Positions 15,733 through 21,758 of a stretch of DNA of 22,374 bases are shown one piece after another (the first letter of the stretch is position 1; each line of letters starts with the position of its first letter). The translations under genes and the position numbers were made by a program. Below the pieces are notes generated by a model. That model was given only the letters and a program-made list of their open reading frames with translations. It was not told where the DNA came from and made no database searches. Location of the stretch: the NCBI GenBank assembly GCA_900547405.1, contig URGL01000044.1, positions 1-22,374 of the forward strand, read 5' to 3'. The stretch comes from an uncultured Eubacteriales bacterium. Its GTDB lineage: Bacteria; Bacillota; Clostridia; Oscillospirales; Oscillospiraceae.

Positions 15733-15746
15733 CATAATGTCTTATG
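15733..15746. promoter_or_regulatory. Best copy of the shared operator-like inverted repeat
   Basis: CATAATGTCTTATG is an inverted repeat (CATAA, four bases, TTATG on the other strand). It lies about 7-20 bases downstream of the likely transcription start of the second SIS operon, a typical repressor position, and also between this operon and the divergent GntR gene. Confidence 0.55.
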
Positions 15747-15759
15747 TCATCATGTTGTT

Positions 15760-15788
15760 ATATTACCACATTCTGCCAGAAATTGAAA
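15760..15788 (-). promoter_or_regulatory. Tentative promoter of the second SIS operon
   Basis: Leftward TTTCAA (15783-15788), 17 bases, TAATAT (15760-15765). Both boxes are weak, but the spacing is right and no better pair is visible upstream of the SIS gene. Confidence 0.4.
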
Positions 15789-15897
15789 GTGTCTTTTTTA
15801 GAAAATATTTATGCCGGTATTGACTTCCAATTTCTTTTCAAGATTATGCAATTATGCATCATGACTTTTTTCTTGTATCTATTTTTTGAGCATTGTG

Positions 15898-15925
15898 TTG
15901 ATTTTCCAAAAAAATCCGTTATAAT
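15898..15925 (+). promoter_or_regulatory. Promoter of the second GntR gene
   Basis: TTGATT (15898-15903), a 16-base spacer and a perfect TATAAT (15920-15925) stand about 58 bases before the GntR ATG. Confidence 0.7.
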
Positions 15926-15983
15926 AGTATAATAAATTGTGGATAAGATTGTTTATCTGTTCTGAACAAAAGGAGCCTGTCCT

Positions 15984-16715
15984 ATGGGTAAATTGGCCTT
16001 TTCTTCCGCTAATCCGCTTTACCAGCAGCTGATGGATGATATCAAACTGGATATCTCTAATCAGAAATACCGCCACGGCGACAAGATTCCCTCCGAGACG
16101 GAGCTGGCAGAAATCTACAATGTCAGCCGCATTACTGTCCGTCGGGCTGTATCAGAGCTCTGTGACGAAGGCTATCTGGCAAAGCATCAGGGAAAAGGGA
16201 CTTTTGTCACCCCACCGAAGATCACCAGGAAAATCATGCAAGACACTCATGTACACAGTTTTACTGCTACCTGCGCCATGAGCGGGATGCAGCCCGGCGG
16301 GCGGACGGTAGGTATCCGTATTGTCCCTTCCCGTCAGGAGGAGCAGCATTTTCTCAAACTACCCAAAGACAGCAACGTTATCTACCTCCAGCGTATCCGA
16401 ACTGCTGACGGGGACCCGGTAATGTTGGAAAACACCTTTCTCCCCAGTCCAGAGTTTGACAGTCTGCTGTCCACTGATCTGACGAACCGCTCCCTCAACG
16501 AAACTCTGCGCCAGAAATACAGCCGGTCCCTTGTAGTCCGGCAGACCACAAAGGTAGAGGTCAGTCGAGCGTCACCGGAGCACGCTCAACTGCTGAACAT
16601 CACTCCCGGGGACCCGCTGTTTTTTATCACTGCCTATTTTCTGGACGAGCGGGACAATCCCATCGCCATCGCCCGCCACTACTTTTTGGCAAGCCGCTTC
16701 ATATTTTACTTCTAA
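15984..16715 (+). CDS. GntR/HutC-type transcriptional regulator with UTRA domain, second paralogue
   Basis: The 243-residue regulator has the winged helix at about residues 11-77, with recognition helix SRITVRRAVSEL at 48-59 and wing QGKGTFV. The UTRA effector domain lies at about 95-240. AAAGGAGCCTGTCCT precedes the ATG. It is divergent from the second SIS-peptidase pair, and the best operator-like repeat lies between them, so local control of that operon and possibly autoregulation is likely. The close match in the recognition helix to the first GntR (SRITVR plus basic residue plus Ala) suggests overlapping DNA specificity, while the different UTRA domains would let the two respond to different effectors. 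Confidence 0.95.
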   Translation: MGKLAFSSANPLYQQLMDDIKLDISNQKYRHGDKIPSETELAEIYNVSRITVRRAVSELCDEGYLAKHQGKGTFVTPPKITRKIMQDTHVHSFTATCAMSGMQPGGRTVGIRIVPSRQEEQHFLKLPKDSNVIYLQRIRTADGDPVMLENTFLPSPEFDSLLSTDLTNRSLNETLRQKYSRSLVVRQTTKVEVSRASPEHAQLLNITPGDPLFFITAYFLDERDNPIAIARHYFLASRFIFYF

Positions 16716-16718
16716 TCC

Positions 16719-16753
16719 AACACTGGGCGCTGCCAGCCGCAACGCCCAGCGTT
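16719..16753. terminator. Hairpin between convergent GntR and HAD genes
   Basis: AACACTGGGCG (16719-16729) and CGCCCAGCGTT (16743-16753) pair with one mismatch around a 13-base loop. It lies right after the GntR stop and reaches into the HAD stop codon. There is no T-run on either side, so termination would be weak or factor-dependent. Confidence 0.5.
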
Positions 16754-17381
16754 ATTCCGGTAAGTACTGGGTCAGCTCCTGCAGTTCCGCCAGCACCATA
16801 ACCGCCAGACTTTGATCCTGAGGGAGATAGGGCTTCAGTGCGTACACCCGCAGGCCTGCCCGGTGGGCCGCCAGTATCCCCACCGTGGAGTCCTCCACCG
16901 CAATGGCTTCCTCCGGCACAACGCCCAGGCGCTCCATAGCCTGACAATAAACCTCCGGATCCGGTTTCCTTGCCGCGCAGTCCGTCCCACTGACGTAGAC
17001 ATCTACCAGCGAATCCAGCTTGACCTGTCGGAGCATCAGCTCCACCATATCCCGAGGCGAAGAAGAAGCAATGCCAATTGCCAAGCCTCTACGTCGCAGC
17101 TCCTTAAAAAGCGGAACCACTTGTGGGTTCGCCAGGGCATCGTAGCGAACCGGATGCTTCAAGCGATATGTTTCGTATTCCTGCTTCAGTTCTTCCAGCT
17201 CCCGCCCTGTAGCCTGGGGGGCCATCAACTCCCAGACACGTTTGCCATCTGCCCCCACAAACAGGGTTGGGTCCTGCACAGGCATTCCTTTTTCTTTCAA
17301 GAAACCGATGCGACGGCTCATATAAAAGCGCTCGCTGTCTACAAGCACACCATCCATATCAAAAATAACCGCTTTCAGCAC
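16752..17381 (-). CDS. HAD-superfamily phosphatase/phosphoglucomutase-like hydrolase
   Basis: The 209-residue protein has all four HAD motifs: DMDGVLVD at 8-15 (Asp8 nucleophile, Asp10 acid-base), the SSS motif at 106-108, Lys139 in RKPDPEVY, and VEDST at 162-166. The helical cap between motifs I and II puts it with the beta-phosphoglucomutase-like subgroup. Members either isomerise sugar phosphates or dephosphorylate them. The GTG at 17381 is chosen because GGGGGG lies upstream and the motif then begins near the N-terminus. A TTG at 17399 overlapping the kinase stop would add six residues. It is directly downstream of the FrlD-like kinase in the same operon, so it probably acts on a sugar phosphate from that pathway. 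Confidence 0.9.
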   Translation of the reverse strand: MLKAVIFDMDGVLVDSERFYMSRRIGFLKEKGMPVQDPTLFVGADGKRVWELMAPQATGRELEELKQEYETYRLKHPVRYDALANPQVVPLFKELRRRGLAIGIASSSPRDMVELMLRQVKLDSLVDVYVSGTDCAARKPDPEVYCQAMERLGVVPEEAIAVEDSTVGILAAHRAGLRVYALKPYLPQDQSLAVMVLAELQELTQYLPE

Positions 17382-17395
17382 CTGAACCCCCCCAA

Positions 17396-18190
17396 TCAAT
17401 AGGGCTCAAACTGAGCAACCACTGTAGAAGCCAGTTCTGCTCCATTGCGGACGCAGGCCGGAATGTCCATTCCCTTCATGATTCCCTCCATAAAACCGGC
17501 GATAAAGGAATCTCCGGCCCCAACCGTGTTGACCACCTTTTCCGCTCGGACACTGTGCCCCCGGTAGAAGGTCTCCCCGTCATAGCAGATGCAGCCATCC
17601 TCCCCCAAGGTTGCCGTCATAATGGAGCCACCCAAGGCCTTGGCCTGCTTCAACAGTTCTACAGCCTTCTGCTCGTTGCCTTCTCCTACAGAGAAGAAGG
17701 CATAGTCCACATCGGGCAACAGCTTGGCCATGTTCTCCCCATTCGCAAACTGAGAAAAGTCCAGTATCAGCTTGCTTCCCTTCTCCTTGAGCCGTGGAAT
17801 CAGCTCCAATACTTTCCCAAACAGGTCTGTATGGATGTAATCAAAGCCCTGGACAAATTGGATGTCTTCCTCCGTAGGCGCATAGTTCTCCATGACCCCC
17901 TGGATATTTTTCAAATGGACCCGATCGTTATTGGGCAGCAGCTCCATCTCGAAAACGGAGGTCTCCCCAGGGCGGATCTGCATATGGGAAACGTCAATAC
18001 CCATTTCTTTCAATCGGGAGAGCATTCGCTTCCCGTTTTCGTCCGTACCCACAACACTGACCGCCGCGCACCTTACGCCTCGCCTGCTCAAATGTGCGAT
18101 GCTGTCGATTCCGTTTCCTGTTGGATAGGACAGGCCCAGATTCCGGTAGCTGTCGATGCAGCAGAATCCGATTGCCGCAATAGACGTCAT
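17396..18190 (-). CDS. PfkB-family kinase, fructoselysine 6-kinase (FrlD)-like
   Basis: The 264-residue ribokinase-fold protein is the size of E. coli FrlD. Its catalytic signature is NTVGAGDSFIAGF at 221-233 with Asp227 as base. The middle segment NNDRVHLKNIQGVMENYAPT (87-106) matches a FrlD region (NDRVFGDYTEGVM) that I recall, followed by EEDIQFVQGFDYIHTDLFG. The N-terminal sugar-contact region is PTGNGIDSIA at 23-32 instead of the common GGNAVNVA, so substrate contacts may differ from FrlD. The ATG is preceded by GGAGGAACATATACA. It is divergent from the amidohydrolase, has a consensus promoter with a 16-bp palindrome over the -10 box, and is followed by the HAD gene with almost no gap. 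Expected role: ATP-dependent phosphorylation of a sugar-amino acid conjugate before deglycation. Confidence 0.92.
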   Translation of the reverse strand: MTSIAAIGFCCIDSYRNLGLSYPTGNGIDSIAHLSRRGVRCAAVSVVGTDENGKRMLSRLKEMGIDVSHMQIRPGETSVFEMELLPNNDRVHLKNIQGVMENYAPTEEDIQFVQGFDYIHTDLFGKVLELIPRLKEKGSKLILDFSQFANGENMAKLLPDVDYAFFSVGEGNEQKAVELLKQAKALGGSIMTATLGEDGCICYDGETFYRGHSVRAEKVVNTVGAGDSFIAGFMEGIMKGMDIPACVRNGAELASTVVAQFEPY

Positions 18191-18213
18191 TGTATATGTT
18201 CCTCCATTTCGGT

Positions 18214-18227
18214 TATAATGTTATATG
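18214..18227. promoter_or_regulatory. Operator-like motif at the FrlD-like kinase promoter
   Basis: TATAATGTTATATG (rightward) matches the motif at the second SIS promoter in 10 of 14 positions and spans the expected start point of the kinase transcript. Confidence 0.4.
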
Positions 18228-18238
18228 ATATATCATAT
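18223..18238. promoter_or_regulatory. 16-bp perfect palindrome over the kinase -10 box
   Basis: ATATGATATATCATAT is a perfect palindrome that contains the -10 hexamer (18232-18237). CGGTT and AACCG flank the region in inverse. It could bind a dimeric repressor. Confidence 0.5.
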
Positions 18239-18260
18239 CAACCGAACAGAAATATGTCAA
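18232..18260 (-). promoter_or_regulatory. Sigma-A promoter of the FrlD-like kinase/HAD operon
   Basis: Leftward TTGACA (18255-18260), 17-base spacer, TATGAT (18232-18237). The start point would be near 18225, about 35 bases before the ATG. Confidence 0.88.
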
Positions 18261-18313
18261 TGCTATTTTCCTGTTTTTTTCATATTTATTTCTGTTTCAT
18301 AATAAAAAATACA

Positions 18314-18342
18314 TTGACAACCATCCAGAACTGTTGTATGAT
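18314..18342 (+). promoter_or_regulatory. Sigma-A promoter of the amidohydrolase/YjbQ operon
   Basis: TTGACA (18314-18319), 17-base spacer, TATGAT (18337-18342). It uses the same boxes and spacing as the transporter and kinase promoters. The start point would be near 18349. Confidence 0.88.
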
Positions 18343-18357
18343 GTTTAAGACGTCATA
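18337..18357. promoter_or_regulatory. 21-bp interrupted palindrome from the -10 box downstream
   Basis: The half-sites TATGATGTTT and AGACGTCATA match in inverse at 8 of 10 paired positions around a central A. The core GT-five bases-AC has the GT...AC form seen in GntR/HutC operators. It begins with the -10 hexamer and covers the start point. Confidence 0.5.
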
Positions 18358-18367
18358 TTACGTTATG
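18354..18367. promoter_or_regulatory. Operator-like motif downstream of the amidohydrolase promoter
   Basis: CATATTACGTTATG resembles the motif of the second SIS operon (CATAAGACATTATG) with three mismatches and lies at about +5 to +18, next to the 21-bp palindrome. Confidence 0.45.
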
Positions 18368-18382
18368 AGAGGTGTGATTCAA

Positions 18383-19234
18383 ATGACCATCGACGTACAT
18401 GTTCATCCAGCTTTCTATGATCCCATCTGCAAAAGCCCTGAACAGGTGGACACCCGCAAGAAAATCATGGGCTATGATTTGATGAGTCCCTTCCCCCTGG
18501 AACTGGTCAACAAGCAGCTTGCCTACGCAAAGATTGACAGGCTGGTGTTGCTCCCAGAGGACAGCAGTACCATTGACGGGGCCGTAGCCATTACCAACGA
18601 GGACATTGCCACTCTGGTCCGCCTGGACCCTCAGCGCTACATTGGCTTTGCCTCCGTAGACCCCAACCGGCCTGATGCTCTGGAGGTGCTGCGTTATGCC
18701 TTTGACACCCTTGGCCTAAAAGGATTGAAGCTCCACCCCGCCAAGGACCGTTTCTATCCCGATGACCCCAAGCTGTTTCCCATTTACGAACTGTGCCTGG
18801 CCCGAAATTTGCCCATCACCTTCCACTGTGGCATGAGTTGGCAGCCAAATACCTACATGAAATACTGCCATCCCTTCCAGTTTGAAGAGGTCGCCATACG
18901 GTATCCCGAGCTACGGATCAATCTGGCCCACTTTGGGTTTCCCTGGGTAACAGAGACCGCTGCCATCATCCTGAAATACCCCAATGTCTATGCCGACACT
19001 GCCGGATGCTATATGGACTGTCCGGAGCAGTTTTTTGAGCATATTTTCATGAAACAAATGGGACCCCTGTGGATTGAGCACAACATCCGGGAAAAAATTC
19101 TCTTTGGTTCCAACTCTCCCAGATTCCGTCCCCAGCGGATCAAGCGTGGGCTGGAAAGCCTGCCTCTCAGCGGGGAGACCAAGGCTATGATCCTGGGGGA
19201 AAACGCTGTGAAATTCCTGGGTTTGGAGGGATAA
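18383..19234 (+). CDS. Amidohydrolase-2 family metal-dependent hydrolase
   Basis: The 283-residue TIM-barrel protein has DVHVHP at 4-9 (His6, His8), KLHP at 116-119 (His118), FHCG at 147-150 (His148) and LAHFG at 181-185 (His183), in the order typical of the family. The last-strand motif, usually GSD followed by Pro, reads FGSNSPR with Asn244. This enzyme may therefore use altered chemistry or have lost classical hydrolase activity. Family members cleave C-N, C-O or C-C bonds, including decarboxylations. The ATG at 18383 is chosen because the metal motif starts right after it and GAGAGG lies upstream. An in-frame ATG at 18365 would add six residues. It forms an operon with YjbQ three bases downstream and is divergent from the FrlD-like kinase. 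Substrate unknown. Confidence 0.9.
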   Translation: MTIDVHVHPAFYDPICKSPEQVDTRKKIMGYDLMSPFPLELVNKQLAYAKIDRLVLLPEDSSTIDGAVAITNEDIATLVRLDPQRYIGFASVDPNRPDALEVLRYAFDTLGLKGLKLHPAKDRFYPDDPKLFPIYELCLARNLPITFHCGMSWQPNTYMKYCHPFQFEEVAIRYPELRINLAHFGFPWVTETAAIILKYPNVYADTAGCYMDCPEQFFEHIFMKQMGPLWIEHNIREKILFGSNSPRFRPQRIKRGLESLPLSGETKAMILGENAVKFLGLEG

Positions 19235-19237
19235 GCA

Positions 19238-19669
19238 ATGGTTGAATTTAAGAAGATTCAAAAATTTTCCGAGAAGGAATTCGAGCTCATCAAAATTACG
19301 CAAGATGTCCGGGAGTTTGTGGAAAACTCCAAGGTCCGCAATGGCGTCGTCTTCGTCATTGTGTCTCACACCACCGCCGGCATCATGGTCAATGAGAGTC
19401 TGCCCTGCCTGGAGCGGGACATCGAGACCAAACTGGAAGAGCTGGTACCCCTGCACCACGACTACGCCCACTCCCATTTTCTCCCCTCCTACGGTGCCAT
19501 CGGTGGTAACGCCCCAGGACACCTGAAATCCATGCTCTGCGGGAACCACTGTGTCGTACCTGTCATCGACGGAAAGATGGTTCTGGGCATGGCCCAGGAT
19601 ATCTATCTGGCAGAGTTTGACGGTGTACAACAGCGCACCGTCTTTCTGGAGATCATGGGCGAAGAATAA
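19238..19669 (+). CDS. yjbQ: YjbQ/UPF0047-family protein
   Basis: The 143-residue single-domain protein is the standard family length. Family markers are SHTTAGIMVNES at 43-54, a His-rich DYAHSHFLPSY segment at 75-85, and GGNAPGHLKSML at 89-100, where family members usually have GNADAHLK or similar. The C-terminal segment LGMAQDIYLAEFDG at 116-129 has GMAQ in place of the common GTWQ. Some members have weak thiamine phosphate synthase activity, but the biological role is unsettled. It starts three bases after the amidohydrolase stop, with GGAGGGATAAGCA as ribosome site inside the end of that gene, so the two are translationally linked. This makes a joint role with the amidohydrolase more likely than a thiamine role (inference). 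Confidence 0.94.
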   Translation: MVEFKKIQKFSEKEFELIKITQDVREFVENSKVRNGVVFVIVSHTTAGIMVNESLPCLERDIETKLEELVPLHHDYAHSHFLPSYGAIGGNAPGHLKSMLCGNHCVVPVIDGKMVLGMAQDIYLAEFDGVQQRTVFLEIMGEE

Positions 19670-19698
19670 CCGTCTCCCTTTCTCAAAAGTTTCCATAG

Positions 19699-19742
19699 AA
19701 AATGGGCTGCCTCTTTACGGGGTAGCCCATTTCCTGTTTTTT
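19699..19742. terminator. Intrinsic terminator between YjbQ and MFS genes
   Basis: AAATGGGCT (19700-19708) and AGCCCATTT (19724-19732) form a perfect 9-bp stem around a 15-base loop that can pair further. On the rightward strand CCTG and six T follow. It mainly ends the YjbQ message and may also slow leftward transcription from the MFS gene. Confidence 0.8.
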
Positions 19743-20916
19743 ATGAATACCTATCCAGAGACTTCGCTAAGCGGATAGCCGCCAGCGCAACCAGTCCCAG
19801 CGCAAAGGAGACCACTGCCCCCAGCAGCATTAGCTTCTGCCCGCCCATCAGTCCGTAACACAGTCCGAACAAATAACTGCCCAAGCTACCTCCCGCGCCC
19901 CGGTAGGCGATTGTTTTGAAGGTCTGTGCGGAATTGCTGACTTCCACCGGAAAATTCTCCGACACCATCTGCACCAGCGCAAGGTTGATAAGCGGAGTAC
20001 ACGCACCACCCAGGCAGGCCATGACCACCAGCACCGCTTGAGGAAAGATTCCGACCAGCGCCATGGAAATGATCCGTAATGCTAGCAGAGCAAAGCCGCC
20101 AAAGCAAAGCATCGGCTGAGAGACCTTCTCTTGGTTCCGGTACAGCCAGGTGTAGGACAGAACCTGGCCCGCAATGGCAATGCTAATCATCATAGCCGCA
20201 TAGCTGGCGGTGTAGCCCAAGTCCGTGTAATATTTTGTAGCAAACGCCAGGGTCCCCGTTTCAATAACGCCCCAAAGGAAGCTCACAAGATAAATAGCCA
20301 CAGACATATGATTGCGAAACAGAGCCCGTAACGGAACCTTATTCTTTTTTTCCTGCCTGCCGCATCCGCTGCCCATTCCCGCACAGGAAATACCACTGAT
20401 CACCAGCATGACCGCTGCTGCGGCAAAAAGCCAGCCATAGCCATAGGCTGTCAGCATTCCACCGGCAATCAGCAGTCCCAGCACATATCCCAAGTTGCCG
20501 AAACTGTGGACCACGCTGAATGCCTTCTCCCAGTTCTTTACATTCTGTACCAGCAGGTTGTCGAACAAATCAATGTCCGGCTGCTCCAAAAAGCCAAACA
20601 GGAAGAGCACCGCCGCACCAAAGGCAACGCCGGTGCCCAGCCGCAGAAGCAAAATCAGTCCGGCAGACAGAACCACCGCACAAGCCAGCGTCCCTCTTGG
20701 GTTTCTGGTCCTATCCGCACAATAGCCCAGCCCCAGCCCGCCGATGATAGCACCGATGTTCATGCCGCTGTAGGCAAGACTGGCCTGGGCCGTCGTCATG
20801 CCGGTTTCTGTCAGATACATCACCACATACGGGAGGAAAATTGCCTCAGCCAGATAAAATACCAGTATGAACAGGCAGTATGGCGCACTTTTTTGCTTCA
20901 GTCTTCCCATATTCAT
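19741..20916 (-). CDS. MFS transporter, about 12 membrane segments
   Basis: The 391-residue protein is hydrophobic throughout with about 12 predicted membrane helices in two halves, joined by a charged loop near residues 182-196 (GCGRQEKKNKVP). The loop after helix 2 contains CADRTRNPRGT at about 65-75, the MFS signature position. The acidic FLEQPDIDLFDN segment around 106-117 and repeated Gly in helices resemble sugar/H+ symporters of the LacY or NupG-like type, but the substrate cannot be named. The ATG lies five bases after the FrlC-like stop with a weak ribosome site, so it is likely coupled. As the last gene of an operon with two FrlC-like isomerases, it probably imports a sugar or sugar conjugate, giving the island a second uptake route besides the ABC system. 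Confidence 0.9.
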   Translation of the reverse strand: MNMGRLKQKSAPYCLFILVFYLAEAIFLPYVVMYLTETGMTTAQASLAYSGMNIGAIIGGLGLGYCADRTRNPRGTLACAVVLSAGLILLLRLGTGVAFGAAVLFLFGFLEQPDIDLFDNLLVQNVKNWEKAFSVVHSFGNLGYVLGLLIAGGMLTAYGYGWLFAAAAVMLVISGISCAGMGSGCGRQEKKNKVPLRALFRNHMSVAIYLVSFLWGVIETGTLAFATKYYTDLGYTASYAAMMISIAIAGQVLSYTWLYRNQEKVSQPMLCFGGFALLALRIISMALVGIFPQAVLVVMACLGGACTPLINLALVQMVSENFPVEVSNSAQTFKTIAYRGAGGSLGSYLFGLCYGLMGGQKLMLLGAVVSFALGLVALAAIRLAKSLDRYS

Positions 20917-20921
20917 GTTTC

Positions 20922-21758
20922 TCAGTACAGATATTGCCGGAGGTTTGCCACGTTTCGGCGATCATAGGACATGGGATCTTTATAGTAGTCCCGCACAGTA
21001 AGTTCCTGACTCAAAAGCCCCTGATAGCCATTGTCATACAGCGCCTTCAAAAAGCCGTTCAGGTCCTGAGTTCCCTCTCCCCAAATCCTGTGACCGTAGG
21101 GATCACAGTCCTGGAAATGGGTATGCAGAATATTCTCCCTGCCAAAAACATCGAACCACTGATCAATGGTCTCCCCCGCCACACACATGGCCGTGGTGTC
21201 GATCATCATCTTGAACCGGGGATGATCCACCATGTCATACAGAAGCTTCATTTGAGGTAGCGTCCATGCAAATATCGTCTCCTGGGGCCGCAGGGATTCA
21301 CAGACCAGGGTCATATCCAGCGTTTCAGCCAACTCCGCCAGACGATAAAGCATATCCGCCGCCCGCTTTCTGGCCTCCTCCGGGGACTCGTTCCAGTAGC
21401 CACGCCCCGCGTTGACCTCCATGAATCCGGCACCCAGTTCTTTTCCCAGGCGCATCACATTGGCAAAGTAGGCATAGGTTTTCTCCCGGAGCAGCGGCTC
21501 CTTCGCATCGATTTCATAGGCGTAGCAGCAATTTTCCGGGGTAATGATGGGGCACCTCAGCTCTCGCTCCCGCAACTTCTGCAAAAGCGCTTTCGGCTCC
21601 GTAAACCCTCCGGCATCCGCCCACACCCCCTGATGTCCCGCCAGGAGTTCCACATTGGAAATTTCCAGTTCTGCCATAGCATCCAGGAAATAGTCCAGGG
21701 TATAGTTGTCATAATGAATGTTCAGCTCCGACAGTCGGTCCTTTGGAAAATATTTCAT
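20922..21758 (-). CDS. FrlC-like TIM-barrel sugar isomerase/epimerase
   Basis: The 278-residue protein belongs to the AP-endonuclease-2/xylose-isomerase-like family and is the size of FrlC. Likely metal ligands are Glu154 in VCESLRPQE, Asp187 in MMIDTTA, a His in LHTHFQD at 211-217, and Glu252 in LSQELT. The blocks VNAGRGYW (115-122) and WGEGTQDL also fit FrlC-type enzymes. The chosen ATG at 21758 overlaps the upstream stop as ATGA and has GGAGGGAGCAGAA before it; a longer frame to 21794 exists but would start inside the upstream gene. It would epimerise or isomerise a ketose or sugar-amine conjugate in the cytoplasm. It sits between a diverged paralogue and an MFS transporter. Confidence 0.92.
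   Translation of the reverse strand: MKYFPKDRLSELNIHYDNYTLDYFLDAMAELEISNVELLAGHQGVWADAGGFTEPKALLQKLRERELRCPIITPENCCYAYEIDAKEPLLREKTYAYFANVMRLGKELGAGFMEVNAGRGYWNESPEEARKRAADMLYRLAELAETLDMTLVCESLRPQETIFAWTLPQMKLLYDMVDHPRFKMMIDTTAMCVAGETIDQWFDVFGRENILHTHFQDCDPYGHRIWGEGTQDLNGFLKALYDNGYQGLLSQELTVRDYYKDPMSYDRRNVANLRQYLY

Noticed and set aside
17555..18382. Upstream extension of the amidohydrolase frame across the divergent kinase gene
   Set aside because: It would run antisense through the kinase and the promoter region; the metal motif DVHVHP begins just after the ATG at 18383.
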